DNA from: Marasmius tenuissimus
Taxonomy: Eukaryota; Basidiomycota; Agaricomycetes; Agaricales; Marasmiaceae
Direction of reading: 5' to 3'
Length of the DNA stretch: 64,000 bases
NCBI GenBank assembly: GCA_029532415.1
Contig: JAQOTA010000069.1
Span: 2,604,001-2,668,000 of the forward strand
A model generated the notes under the pieces. The model searched no databases and was not told the origin of the DNA. It saw only the letters and a program-made list of their open reading frames with translations. The position numbers and the translations under genes were made by a program. Positions 23,601 to 36,136 of the stretch are shown here, piece by piece; position 1 is the first letter of the stretch; each line of letters starts with the position of its first letter.

Positions 23601-25269
23601 ATGGTTCTCCGCTCATTCTGCAAAAACTCCCCATATCATTGCCACCTTGATCATTTTGCAAAGCCACTTGTCACATCCTGTGTAAGTCATTGTTGTTATC
23701 CAAGGATGTTGCCTCTATCTAGTATCCAGCTCACCAGCCCAATACGACAGCTTGGGTTGCTTCTCTATGGTGCAGCTCTCTTTCCCCTTGCTTATTGTTG
23801 CATGGACACTCAGTTTTTGCGTTGGTCAGGGGCTTACATTGTTCTCTTTGCAATATGCATCTGGATCCTCATTCGACGCAAATGCGCCCGGGTCCGTGTC
23901 TATTGTGCGCTTGTCACAGCTCTGTTCAGCTTGGCATCTGTAAGCCTTGCTCTGAACATCGCTATTGCAGTGCTTGAGAACAAGGACAAGTTGTTTTCCC
24001 CTGATATGAATGACTGGTGGTTCCCTGGAAGCACCCCGGAGTTTCGGTTGTCAATTGTAGTTGTGGACAAGAGGCTACAGAACTTGCCGGAGGGGGCAGG
24101 AGAACAATCACGGCGCCTTGGAGGGTAAGACAATCTTGCTCGTTGCTCTGTCATCTCCCAGTCGTTTCTCATCGCTCAAGGCAGCAAACTATCAGTCGTC
24201 CTGCAGATCATCATCGTAGCCTCAAAGTATGTTAACCAATACAAAGTTATACCCATATACTCAGCTGACCAATGATCTTATTTCTGTAGTATCATGATGG
24301 AAATGATACTGGTATGGATCAATGCGTTGTGATAGTACACGACTCAGAATCTTGACCCGCATTGTTAGTTGTGGAGGTGCCATGCCGTCTGGGGCCGTCG
24401 CTTTCGAGTGGTCATTCTTCCGTCACTTCTCTGCCTTACCATTAATGGTAAGGTCCCTTCATCATATACCCAGATTCTTCATACAACCAATATTTCAACA
24501 GTTCTGGGCATTTTTGCACTATCCGGGACAAGTCCTGGCCTCACCGGGCTAATGCCCCCTGTTGATTATGGCACGCAAACAAGACTACAAGGACAACTCC
24601 ACAAAAGGTCCGGCAATCACGTAAAACTCCCTTTTTACTTCGCTGTTGGGAGCTTTTGTGCAAACATTCTACTGGCCGGCCTCACAGGTAAATTCCATTT
24701 CTTGACGAGGGCAACTGTTGTTGACGTTACTGATCATTCATTCTCAGCAGGGCGCATCTTTTACATTAGCCACCGGGTCGAGAGGCTCGCCGCGCAGCGT
24801 GTATCCAAGCTGTATAAAACCATCATATATGCATCGTGAGCGCTTTGGCATACGTGAGATGATGTTGTTTCTTCTGTTGATATTCTACCGTTACGATTAC
24901 CAGCCTAGAGTCGGGGGTACCCTACCTTTTCAATATCCTTCTGTATGCCTCATTTCTGTTGAGGATGCATCTCAAGTCCGACGAAGAATGGTCGACCATC
25001 GAATTAGTTTCGAATACATGTCTAAAACTGTCTTATACCTCGTTAGTGATGATGATGGTGAGTCATCTGTCGCATTTTTTCGAATGTCCCTTGGCCATAT
25101 ACCTACCGTTTCCTTTTTTTCACCCACTTTCACGGATCAGGGAATTACTTCGACCTTGATCATAGTACACTCAGCGCTGGGGACTACGATCCAGGATGAG
25201 GCGTCGTTTAAGGCAGCTGTGACAGGAGAACGTTGGACGTGGCTCCGGAGGAGACTACGGGAGGATTGA
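23601..25269 (+). CDS. TM-3: multi-pass membrane protein, TM family
   Basis: Nine exons join in phase (23601-23681, 23751-24124, 24185-24226, 24290-24311, 24369-24447, 24502-24687, 24748-24835, 24904-25057, 25141-25269) into about 384 residues. Hydrophobic segments include AYIVLFAICIWILIRRK, a second helix after RVYCALVTALFSLASVSLAL, FRVVILPSLLCLTIN, VGSFCANILLAGLT and YLFNILLYASFLL. The conserved motif GRIFYISHRVERLAAQRV is cytosolic or loop. Compared with TM-4 the C-terminus is shorter because a small indel after GERW shifts the tail into an early stop. The start ATG is the first in frame; its N-terminus is shorter than that of its relatives. The family resembles fungal 7-TM proteins of unknown function. 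It is divergent to TM-2 (starts ~650 bp apart). Confidence 0.75.
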
Positions 25270-26162
25270 TCCTGCTATGCTGAAGGATGTTTGGCAGCCC
25301 GAAGTGAAAAACGGAGGACTAGTAAGATTGGAAACAAGAATCTCGACGACAGAAACTACGTAGATCGTGAATCCAAGCCTTCAAAGTGTCCGGCTCATGT
25401 TTTTGAAGACAAAAGAGATCCTGGTAGCGGCTACAAGGCTTATGACACGTTTCTACGGGCAGTGCGCTATAGTACAATACAAAATGATGTGGGGTATCAG
25501 CGCAACAGATTTTGTACACAGGAGCCTCTACTTTAAGATTGAATCCGTTGATCAAAAAGCCATCAGGCCTGAAAATCTATCGTTCTCTTTTGGCCTTTGG
25601 TATTACATTCAACGGGATAGGTAAAGTTCCAGAGCGACAAATGCGAAACATTAGTTTGAGGTTCCGAACGCTCGCCGTCTGATAAATGATGATGGAACAA
25701 CTGATGTGCCATTCATCTGGGGCATCAAAGCGGTCAAGCAGTGGTACTTTCGAGCAGGAGGTTTGATTGTGAGTCCTTGACATGTCTTACAAACGAAAGT
25801 CACAGGGTGACATAGAGCTGAATAGGTGTACCAGGATCGGACGAAAACGATCTGAAACGATTTTGTCGGAATTGGGCTGACCTGATACGGCCAATTGACG
25901 GTGAAGATGTTATACCGTGATACCTAAGTTTCGCCCTCGGGCTTTCGAAGCGTTCGGCTCGTATTTTTGAAGATGGTTCGAACTTCGAAGACAAGAAGGA
26001 CTCCAGTAATAGTTCCGGACTGGTTGTTTATTTCCCGAAATCAGTTATTCTGGGTAGTGCCACTCATACTATGATGTGCAATATCACTGTGGTGGCCTTG
26101 ACTTGAACGCACAGAATCAAGATTGCTAAGTGCAGAAATCATGATGCGTAACTACTGTGTAA
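25270..26162. other. Spacer between TM-3 and the FAD oxidase
   Basis: No convincing gene. Two related segments (tgtttttgaagacaaaagagatcctggtagcgg-like at 25400 and gtatttttgaagatggttcg at 25960) indicate short degenerate repeats. Nothing else is recognised. Confidence 0.4.
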
Positions 26163-28251
26163 CTATACGCTTATCGTGCCTTTCCAACCGACACGTCCTG
26201 AGGAGATCGATCCGCTTGCCCTGCAGAGCCTTCCATCCTCATCCTCGCGCCATCTATCCCCACCAACAGCGGTCGATCCATACAAAATCTGATCTGGATC
26301 CCACTTATCCTTGATGATGAGGAGTCGGCCGTAGTTCGTGCCATAGAATGCATCCTTGAAGTGTGGCTCAAATAAGTCTCCCTGAAGCAATCGTCGTTAG
26401 CCAGAACCAAAATAATCACAACCTAATATGATACGTACCTCGTTCAGGTATGCACCCGACCCAGGAGATATCTCCCTGTAAACTGAAATCGCTCGAGAGA
26501 CCTTTTGCAACGCCATGGACGCCTCGACTCGCGTCTCATTTCCCGCGTAATCCCTAAAATCATTCATGTGAGAAAGGAGCTAGCTCAGTGATCAACTTTG
26601 AGGACCTACAACACCGAGAAAACGGCACGCTGCGCTTCTCTCCACGCGGGCAAAACAGCGTTCTGAGCATCTCCAGGAAGTCGGCTCGGTAGCTTAAACG
26701 AAAGATCGGATACTGTCACACCGGTACCACCCTCGATAATTTGCCTGGTTGCGTTCAGAACACTCGTGATGCTGGTTTCGTTATCCCAAAGCGATCGAGG
26801 CAGCAATCGAGTGGCAATCAGTAGGTCCCCGACATTGGGTAGTATATCCGCCAGGATCCCAAGCACATCGAGATAATGGGCGTCGGAGCGGGTTGAGAAA
26901 TCGTACTGAACGTTAAGTTCGTCGAGCGAGTCCAAGAACGGGCGAATCATCGCCGTTAGCTCCTCCTCCGTTTGATTGATAGCGACCATAGGATTGATTT
27001 CGAAGGTGTTATTATCGTAGAATGCCAAGACAGTAGTCCGGGTGCTCGTGAGATCTGGTATGATGGCGTTGTAGGTAGCGACTGCCCGCCAATAGGCTTC
27101 AGAGCGAACTTCTGAGAAGTTGAGGAAGCCGAGGGTTAAAGGTACGTCTGGGAACGCTTTGACGGTCACGGACAACACAACCGCGTAGGTTCCACCCCCC
27201 TGCGTCGACTTTAGAGTTGTACCCTGATTGAAAGCGAACTTCACGTACCCCACCACTAAGAGCCCAGTACAAGTCTTCATTCTCTGTGGGCGAAGCAACG
27301 AGGTGCTCTCCTCGCGTGGTGACAACTTCAAACTCCAACGTCTGATCCGCGGCCAACCCATACGCAGAAGTAATTATCGAATGTCCGCCACCTTGAATAT
27401 AACCCCCAGCGAAACCGACAGTCTATCCACTCGGAGTTGAGGTCTACAGGTTCAACAAAGAGGAACCACTCACTGGGCATTCTCCGCTGACGATAGCATA
27501 CCCTCGTTCATTGGCGAAAATCGCCAAGTCCGTACCTTTTACCCCTGCCGGAGCTTTGATGGCTGGTCCAGTGTAGCCAGCAGAAACATAGTCCGGGACC
27601 AACACTATGTTCTGGAGATTATGCATCCAAACTGACAGGGCACCCGTGCCTGTAGACTTTCCCATGTAGCTGTGGCCACCGGCTCAGTAAAATCAGCAGG
27701 AAGGCGAGATTACTCGATTGGCACTCACTCGTGTCCGGTGTTCTTCACTACAAACCGAATATTGTGTTCCTTGACAAACTGAACAGCCTTGATGATATGT
27801 TCTGCTCGAGAGACGTTGACCGAATACTCCACGACGTTCTTCGTTGTACAGGGTGTCTCTCGAGGAGCGAACGGATCACAGCTTCGGTTGTAAAGCACTG
27901 AATTCATGATTGAGCCAGGTCGGGCCGAGCTACGGGCCGAATCGCTGAGCGTGAGAGCAGACAAAGACTCGAGAGAACGTACTGGAATTGAGAAACAAGC
28001 CAGTTCTCCCGTACGACTTCGCAGAGAGCCTCATCATAGTCTAGATCGTGACAAGGCACCCCATCGGGTACGACCTTGATGAGACGTCCGTCCACCGAAG
28101 TATTGAAAGCGTCCCAAACACTTTCGCCAGGCCACGCCTTATCAGAAGGGAGTATCCTGCACGAATGATTTTCGAATGCCCGAGAGAGGAGAGATGGTGA
28201 TGACACCACAAAAATGAAGGTCAAAAGGCAGATTATATGAGGTACGGTCAT
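26163..28251 (-). CDS. Secreted FAD-linked (BBE/VAO-type) oxidoreductase
   Basis: Minus-strand gene of about seven exons. The N-terminus from 28251 is a signal peptide (MTVPHIICLLTFIFVVSS) followed by a mature part with SCRILPSDKAWPG, typical of fungal FAD-dependent alcohol/isoamyl-alcohol oxidase-like proteins. The FAD-binding PCMH-type domain shows VVKNTGHxYMGKSTG, with the His that carries 8-alpha-linked FAD in this superfamily. It also shows GTDLAIFANERGYAIVSGECP joined to TVGFAGGYIQGGGHS, whose Cys matches the second flavin attachment site of berberine-bridge-type enzymes. SAYGLAADQTLEFEVVT and ENEDLYWALSGGG follow. The C-terminal BBE motif NYGRLLIIKDKWDP.QIL is present near 26300. Covalent, perhaps bicovalent, FAD and substrate oxidation with H2O2 release are expected; the substrate cannot be read from the sequence. 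No frameshift was seen. Confidence 0.88.
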
Positions 28252-30768
28252 GACACTTGCGGCTCATCTGAGCTCTTTGCTCTTGCCTTTATACCTGTGT
28301 CAAAGTATTTGCCGCGCAATCGGAGATCAGAGCGTTCAAGTGACTGGGTTTGATTGGTTCAACTCAGTGAAGTTCACACCCTGCGAAGTGGAAGCATTGA
28401 TTTCTTGGTCCCGAGACTTAATTGGTTTCCCTGTAATCGAGACCCGTGGCTTTCCTGGTCGAGGTAATTGCGTAAAAAATGCTGCGAGGGAAATAATGTT
28501 TCGTGGTCTTCAAAACCGACTCCAGGCTGACTCGACTATACGCCAAGAGTTCTCAGAAGCAGAACCCTTCGAATCTGATGGGGGTAGGCTGGTAGCGAGC
28601 CCAGATTTCTTGCTCAAGTTCTTTGGTAGAATAGTTATCAGGGCGGCAAACGGATGCTCTCATGGTCCTCCGGCATCATGCGAGATTTTGCAGGCGCCCT
28701 CGCTATTCGAAGTCCTATGTCTGACCTCCTGAAACATACACAAAATCGTCGTGAGCGAGAGGAGAGTGACTCAAGAGTAGAAACTAGGCAATTGGTGAGC
28801 ATTAACCCGATAGAAGGTACTCTGAAATGCACCTCACGGTTCACCGCAATAAGTCTTACGTCGATCAACCTTCGAATTCGTTCTCTCCAAAGAGTCGTGA
28901 AGCCCAATCCTCCCAAGCTTTATGTGTAGTCATCTATGTTCCGACTGCGGAATGCCGCCTTCGATTTTGCCGGCACTGCGGTGGAGAAAAAGTTGAAGCA
29001 TTGTGGAACTTTACTAATAGTACACCGATGAGTGAACCTGAGAGTTATCATAGATGAGGACACGCATAAGAGGTAGCCACTGCTTTCAGTCTAGTCATTT
29101 CTTGAGTATTGATGTTAGCCTGAACCAAGCTCGTCCTACATGCCAGTCAGTAGCGGTTGGAGCAACTTACCTCTCCAGCGCGATGCCAAACGGAACGTAC
29201 TGACTCCAGAATTGTCTTCCCTGGGTTCAAGAGGTTCTTACGCTTTGAGTTCTTCTAATCCCGGTACTTCCAGCTCTAAAACCCTAATGCCAACGCGAAG
29301 AAAGATAATACTCCCTCTCGATTTGCTTTCTAAGTAGAAGGGTGTGGGTGTTGCTGGGAGACCTTGTAGATTAGATTAAATTGATAACGGAAACCAGATT
29401 ATCTCAAAGTCACGCTTTGACGTACAGCCACCACACTCACACTCTTTAACCGCGATGTCGGAACGAACAGGTCACCTTTGTGGCTATTGCACAACACGCT
29501 GGAGACATTTCGATCCATCAAATTCACGAATACGCAAACATACCATTATCAAAGGCCTCACAGCGGTCCAAAGTAGTTGAAGTAGCAAGTTAGGCGACTT
29601 GAAGGCCTTCGGTGTTCTGTGTGGTTTTTCAGACGGAATTCGAGAGATAGGCAGCTTTTAGGTATGTGCAATCTCTCGGTCTCACTCTTTATGGACATTT
29701 CAAATCCGTCGCTTTTACTGGCTCTAATTATATGCGCTTCCGAGCAGACACCGCTGCGTACCAAATCTTGGAAGAACCAGACAGCCGCCCGATGTTTCGT
29801 TTTGCTGAATTTTCGCTCGCATCCAAACGCAAACGCAAACACCTCGTTCCAATGGAAAACCACTGTCATTCCTAATGCTCTTGCCGCGTTCTTCCCAGCG
29901 TTGATTGGGTTCAGCCTTCAGAGATCATCCGCAGGTCGCCCTCACCGCAATAGACTATACCAGATATACAGAGTTGATTTGAAGGATGTTCCGTCCATGA
30001 GAGGAAGGAGGGCTGTGTGGGCAAAGGGGACAGACCGGCAGAGCAGGTCAAAATGAAGGCAATCGTCATTCTCTGGCTACCCAGCAAATCAACATCCCCG
30101 AATCTCATCGACACACGGGTACAATCTTCAGGATCTTTCGTGGTCAACGTTCCATCGCGTGGATTTGAAACCTCTGGCAACGCTCGACATACTACCTGTA
30201 TTTATCAGACACACTTGCTTTGGACGTCACAGGGGCTCCTTTAATCGGCGTAAAAATGCAATCTCTTCGAATCACGCAGCGACTCGTTTCTAATTTTCGC
30301 GACTATGCACACGTACGCTGACTTCGTGCACGATATCTCGCCCTTTCGGTCCACATGACTCATCTACCACCACCTTCGCTACCATCCTACGTACGTGTTA
30401 TTTTTCTATCATTTTCGATGCAAACCACCCTCTGGGCTTTCACAACTATGTCTCGGATATGGAGTCACACTGTACCCGTATATAATATGATGTCACTTGC
30501 AGCACTTGCAGGGGACACATAGGAGGTTGATGCGAATCGAGCTTCGATCTTTCTTGATACATCAGTCCTCCGCTTGGAATCGCGAGTGATGAATTCAAAT
30601 TCGTCGTGCTTTTGACGTGTGATTCCAACACGCGTCAACTTCGTATGTGCTATGTAGTATGCACGGGGGGCGAAATTTTTCTCACTACGTATCTTTAACT
30701 GGGATGCCTATGTGAGTTCGCTCAATCTGTCTTTGATTTAAGGGGGCTCGGTAGAACAAAAGACTAAC
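28252..30768. other. Gene-poor region with a third repeat fragment
   Basis: It contains several open frames of 90-160 codons (28250-28732 plus; 29619-30056 plus; 29558-29869 minus) without known motifs, splice partners or paralogs, and one fragment of the 1/6334 repeat (29361-29470). The FAD oxidase promoter must lie just above 28252. I cannot support a gene here. Confidence 0.4.
29361..29470 (+). repeat. Third, partial copy of the left-end repeat
   Basis: ACCTTGTAGATTAGATTA matches 2761-2778, and the following attatctcaaagt.acgc....acg.cagccaccac.tcac matches 8930-8975. This shows the repeat end is dispersed, not only tandem. Confidence 0.65.
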
Positions 30769-32614
30769 ATGCCTCATCTCGCCCAGATCCCTTCTTCTAC
30801 TAGTGGTGTTTGGGAGCCGCCCCAGCCAACCGCAACAATCGTTCTCACCTCGTTCTGCGCAGACAACTTTTATTATTGCCATCTTAGTCAGTTCACGAAA
30901 CCGTTTATCGCGTCTTGCGTAAGTCGTTGTCATTGATTAAAGAACTCATTCCGTACCTGCTCACTTGGACGGTAATACAGGCAGCATTTCTTCTATATGG
31001 TACGACTCTTATTCACGGGTTGATGATTATACCTTACTTTTGGCCAGGTGTTTACGCAGTTCTCTTTGTAATTTGCATCTGGGTGCTCATTCGACGCAAA
31101 CGCGAGCGATTTCGAGTTCATTGCTTACTTATCACGACTCTGTTCAGCTTGGCGACAGCGAGCCTCGCTATGAATACCGCCGTTTCTCTGCTTACAGACG
31201 AGCTCAACGGATTGCGCTCTGGGGTTGGTGCGGTCACCTGGTCCTTTCAAGGAATTCCCCGGGAATCCTGGCCTCCAATTGCAGTCGATGCAGACTTCCA
31301 CAGGAGCTTGCCGTCGGAAGAGAGGGAAAAAGAATTGAATCTTGTTACAGGGTGAGGCAACCTTGCTGTGTTTTCCCTTGCTCTTCTCTCACTTTCCATT
31401 GCAACTAGTGATATAAAAGCCGCCCTTCAGGTTATGACCATCGCCTCGAAGTAAGTCAAGTGATACAAAATGGTTTCCCGACACAATGACGGAACCCAAT
31501 TCTCACTTTCTTTACAGTATCATAACGGACATCATTTTGGTACGTCTATCTGCGTTAGGTGGGACGCCACACACTTCTGATTCGTTACCGTTGTCTATTG
31601 CTCGCGTGTCGTGTAAGTAGCTGTGGAGGTGTCATCTAATCTGGGGCGGTCGTGTTTCGGTGGTCGTTCCTCCCATGCTTCTCTGCCTCGCCAACAACGG
31701 TACCTTTTGTCCATCTTGTCTCAAAGTTTCAGAGACCAATGATGCGTCAGTGATAGGCATTCTTACCCTCACCCCGTATCAGCACGGCCGCAAGATAGAT
31801 TTTGATTATGGCATGTCGACAGTAGAGCTCGGTCAACCGTTCAGCAATACCTCCGATCATGACAAATTTCTGATATCCTTTGCGTTCGGGAGCTTTTGCA
31901 CGAATATTTTATTGACCGGCCTCATAGGTGAGCTCCGAGATCTTTTGATGAGAGGTACCAGTGATGATACTCCTCGTTGACTTTCAGCGGGCCGCATCTT
32001 CTACATCAGCTACACCGTCACAAGAATCAGCGCGCAGCGCGTATCCAATATGTATAAAACCATCATTCATGCATGGTAGGTTGGGGACTTGCAGGATTTC
32101 TGACTGCCGTCTAATATGTTCCGACCTCAAGCTTAGAATCGGGTTTGCTATACCCATTCAATCTCCTTCTCTATGCCGCATTCTTGTTTGGTGCGGCGGG
32201 CAGGCAATCTGATCGTCCGGAGACGACTTCCAAAGTAATTTTGGAGACGTTTTTGAAGATGTTCTACACTATAGAAATCATGGTTATGGTGAGACTCATT
32301 TCGTACTCTTCATGGCCATACGTCTACCATCCTTCGCCAACAATTTGATCGTGCTAACTTGTACAAACTAGGGAATCGCTTCGAGCCTGATTATCGTACG
32401 CTCAGCGTTGGGAATAGCGATCCACGACGAGACTTCATTTAGGGCGACTGTGATGGGAGAACGTTGGGCTGTGGCTCCTGTGGAGACATCAGGGGCACAG
32501 ATGAACAGCGTTATCAATGTTCGATCCATCATTTCTCCCAGTGCTAGGAGTGTCGAAGAGTCCGGGATGAGAGAAAAGAAGAGATCTCAGATTGAACAAA
32601 GTTCGATGACGTAG
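30769..32614 (+). CDS. TM-4: intact nine-exon multi-pass membrane protein
   Basis: Exons 30769-30918, 30981-31351, 31409-31450, 31518-31539, 31621-31699, 31751-31927, 31988-32075, 32132-32288 and 32372-32614 join with correct phase throughout to about 442 residues. This makes it the best-preserved member of the family. Seven hydrophobic stretches are visible, among them AAFLLYGTTLIHGLMIIPYF, VYAVLFVICIWVLI, ITTLFSLATASLAMNTAVSLL, VSVVVPPMLLCLAN, SFAFGSFCTNILLTGLI and LLYPFNLLLYAAFLFGAAG. A basic RRKRERFRVH loop follows helix 2. GRIFYISYTVTRISAQRV and the tail motif SLIIVRSALGIAIHDE are family signatures. A cytosolic Ser/basic tail ends the protein. A seven-helix layout would suit a receptor or transporter-like role, but no known receptor motif is evident. 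It converges on UbiA-1 (gap ~300 bp). Confidence 0.85.
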
Positions 32615-32916
32615 ATTATGCACATCTCCCCCCCAAGCCTTCGACTCAGTGTCGGCTGGTGCCTCCGAAGACATTGAGAATTCCAGTAAGAGTTCCACTT
32701 TGTTAGTAAATGATACTCAAGTACAATCCAAATTGCAACCACAATGTACCATTGTTTCAGTTGAAACTGGAGCACTGCCTCCTAGCAACAACAAAGGCTA
32801 GAGGCGGTCTACTTAAGTCAGACTATGTCTTTACAAGCAGGGTCTACTTCCCACGTAACATCAGAATTATCGCCATGACAAACGATACGACTACCAACAA
32901 AAACATCGGCTAGAGT

Positions 32917-34170
32917 TCATTTCCCCAGTAAGATTCTATGAGTCCTGGACGAACAGAGAGCACGGGCACACGTATACCACACCTAAGTAGTAGTTAATTC
33001 AGCGCTGTGTCACCGGTATACCAAGCTCCCGTTCGACTTACCATAAACAATTTGAACGTAACGGTGTCTTCGTCCTTCGACCTCTGGAAGAAAATCCGGA
33101 GAGATAGGTATATCCCGATAGCAACGAACGAAAGATACCCAGATGTCGCTAATATACCCCAGTACCACCCTAGCCACACTGACCAGAAGATGATGATTGA
33201 GGAAGTGATGTATCGAACGCCTTCGGGGAGTAGAGTAGGCAAGGTGGTTCGCCCGGATAGGCGGTCTCCGAGTTCGTCTTGAAAATCCTTTGATTCCGAC
33301 GACGTTGCATGAATCAAAATGAAAAGAGATCAAAGGGGGAAAGGGAGCGTACCTGGACATGAGAAGTCGTAAGGACTATGCCGGCACAGAACAGGAATGC
33401 GATCTCAAACGATTTGTCAAAATTAGGTTGACCTGGCAGTGTGGGTCAATGCTGTCAGTTGAGGGCGTGAGGGCTAATTATTTACCTTTCCCGGCTATCA
33501 TAGCTGCCCCAGCATCCCAAAAGGTCAATCCGACCGTATTGAGCAGGATTTTAGAATACCTGAATAAACAGGATGCAGAGGTTACCCCGTAAATACCGGC
33601 GGGAGAAGAAGGAAAATACGCACCAGTAGTAGTGCAACCCGCCTTCGTTGTACGCCACAAATGATAACGCTAGTCCAAGTCCGGGAAGTAGCACGCCGCC
33701 CATCCACGATACACACAAGCAGATAGGAACGAGTACCCATCTGAGTACAAAGGTTGATTTGACCGATATCATGCCGGAAGGAATCGGACGGTAAGGTTTG
33801 TTCACGAGGTCTTCCTCTTGACTATGTGCTTGATTGGCGGTATTAAACTGGAGGAGATGGATCCAGGTCCATGCTACGATGCGGAGGATGACGAGAGAGT
33901 TTGGGAAGCGAGGGACGCTCAACAGCGCGAAGCAGGTCTATTTGAGGAGTAAGTCATCTGGGAGGTCAAGATGAGACCATGAACGAGTACCACAGGCACG
34001 ACGGTTGTTTTCAAATCAGACACCGTGAACGAATATCCGATGGATATCGTCTTAGTAGAAAGATCCAGGAGTTCTGTGGTCTATATATCAGTATCAGAGC
34101 GACCGGTCCAGCGTCCTTGAGCGTCCTTGTCCTCATACTCACTACTGAGCTCGAGATTAGACGGCGGCAT
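32917..34170 (-). CDS. UbiA-1: UbiA-superfamily membrane enzyme
   Basis: About 296 residues in seven exons from the ATG at 34170 (MPPSNLELS) to TGA at 32917. The first Asp-rich region reads NQAHSQEEDLVNKPYRPIPSG, the UbiA position of NDxxDxxxD followed by N[KR]PxRP. Here the second residue is Gln, the fifth is Ser and only the last Asp is kept. The second motif is canonical, DFQDELGDRLSGRTTLP (DxxDxxxD..G..TLP). Hydrophobic helices cover most of the remainder. UbiA enzymes are membrane-embedded prenyltransferases, and some fungal members cyclise terpenes instead; the altered first motif makes substrate and reaction uncertain. It is a paralog of UbiA-2 with identical intron positions after GGLHYYW. 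The short first exon and its acceptor (CCACAG) were chosen by phase. Confidence 0.85.
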
Positions 34171-35667
34171 GGTTAAGAAAAGGCTCTTGGAGTAATGAAA
34201 GAATGAGTCTGGGGGGTCGATGTATACCGTGATTAGGCTCAGCTACATTTGCTTTATATGCGACTCACAAAGGTTTGGATTTCCCCAAAGTCCCTTTGAG
34301 TGTGATCATCACGCTCAGTTGATGACTTCAACTGTGTAACCTCTCCTTGTATTGAACCGCAATTTAAATTTGGTGCCAACTTGTTTCGTTGGCTCGGACG
34401 GATCTTTTGTCATTTTGTAAGAGCTCATCGGAAGCTGAGGGTCAAACTCGTCAGATATGTCCTCAAAATAGGTGAGTAATCATGAAAATACTCATCAGTA
34501 GTAGCGCAACCCGATTGGGCTTTCAAGCGAGGCATTCATATGCTCTTCCAGTATTCTGTCCGTCCGCGCAGCTCTCATCGTATCCCACAACGGCAGGTTC
34601 TTCGTACCGTCTACATGCATTTGATATTTATTACGTCTGGCCTTTGAAATTCCAACCGAGGCAATAGTGAAAGGGAGCGGCGGGAATGACTCTGAGGATC
34701 GCTACACTAGTCGATGAGGAAGGATAGGTTATGGTATCGTCGACTTGGTGGAGCATAGTGGTAGTCGCTGATTATGTTCGTTGATTATGTTGGTGAGCTT
34801 TCCTGAGCTGGCAGCGTAATCAATATGCCTATAATTGGGAGCGGTGGATACGGAAGCTTACCTAGACACTATTATACCAAATGGCTTTGTGCATCGTTGG
34901 AGTCCTCAGCTCAACGACGACAGGTGAATGTTCGAACTTCGAGTTGACCAGAGGCAATGAGCTCGAGTTAGAGTTGTGCATTCGAGCGTTGATAGATGGA
35001 GAAGTAGAGCGGTAAAAGCAGTAACTGGAGTCGTTTGAGCGAACTCGTTGGCTCGTAACCGCTCATGGTTGACGTCAGGAAAAGAACAGGGAAAAACTGG
35101 GAGTGCCGAGGTCGCTCCGGATAGCAGTGATACCGTGAGACAGAGATTATTTAATCTTTGAGATTGTAGGATCTGATCTAATCTACCAGCTCTTGCTGCT
35201 ACCGTCATGTTGCCGTCATGCAAGAAATCGGTTCCACCGAAGTCCCATTACTCCCGAGCCCCGTCGTCCCTACTTTGCGCGGGCGTTCTGACGCTCCTGG
35301 TCCATGAGTCCACATAATCTGCTTGCTGTTCAACCCACTACGACTATGCACAATTGTGCCACATATTCCCGTCGACATTCAGTACGGTCTGGTTGGCTGC
35401 AGTGTGACCTGGAATCTCGAGATATGGCAACGGGCTGTGGACGGGCTGCGACTATGGAAATAGAAGTAAATCGAACGGAGTAATTCTAGAGGAACAGACG
35501 CGGGTCGGGGCATCTTCTAGTCAGGCGAATCATCGTATTTGAATGGCTTCAGGCCAGGTATCAATGTGAGTTTAAATTCAATGGAAAAGGCTCAAAAGAC
35601 GTACTCACGATGGCCGCGTCCCTTCCATAACAAACATACCGTCGGCCTATCACTTACTCTCATTCAG
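34171..35667. other. Intergenic region without a supported gene
   Basis: Open frames here are short and lack motifs. A possible small frame from 35218 (starting MQEIGSTEVPLLPSP) ends after 29 codons unless spliced. I see no RNA gene or transposon. Confidence 0.35.
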
Positions 35668-36136
35668 GCGGTATGCAGCCCATGTCCATCTACTCGTATC
35701 TGCTGCCAACTGTCCTGGTCAACCGCCGTCTCGTTCGCATCAAGTATACCGTGACACGACCTCAGCCTCCATCTCACGTCTCTACCGCATCTCCTCGGCC
35801 CTACGACGCCGTTCGTACGCCATCAAATTCCTCACAGCATCACTCTCCAACCCGGGTCATACAGCTTCGACTGCTTTTACTCTGGACTACCATCGGTCCG
35901 TCGACATCAGAGACTTTACTTCATCCACCATGACACCCTTAGCCTCTCGCTCGGCAGAGTTGACACTACAACCTTCCTTCTTACCCTCTGAGCACGTTCA
36001 TTTGCTCACCCACACTGCTCAGAGTACCGCAAATGCTCTTGAAGCTTCAGCCTCAAGCTTGGCTCTCTTTACATTTCGCATTGGGCAACGGATATTCAGG
36101 CCTTTGCAGCGGGGATTGCCAAGTGAAAAAAGATGA
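35668..36136 (+). CDS. Candidate exon of an unrecognised gene
   Basis: After a good acceptor (tctcattcag at 35660s) a single frame stays open for about 156 codons, from RYAAHVHLLVSAANC through SISRLYRISSALRRRSY and LTLQPSFLPSEHVHLL to RIFRPLQRGLPSEKR and TGA at 36134-36136. Most of it has no ATG, so an upstream exon must supply the start; the frame RIIVFEWLQARYQCEF before a donor near 35555 is a candidate. Composition is Ser/Arg/Ala-rich. No domain is recognised, and it could equally be a chance open frame. Confidence 0.35.

Noticed and set aside
28250..28732. 160-codon plus-strand frame starting at the FAD oxidase start
   Set aside because: It occupies the oxidase promoter, has no motif and no paralog, and is likely a chance frame.
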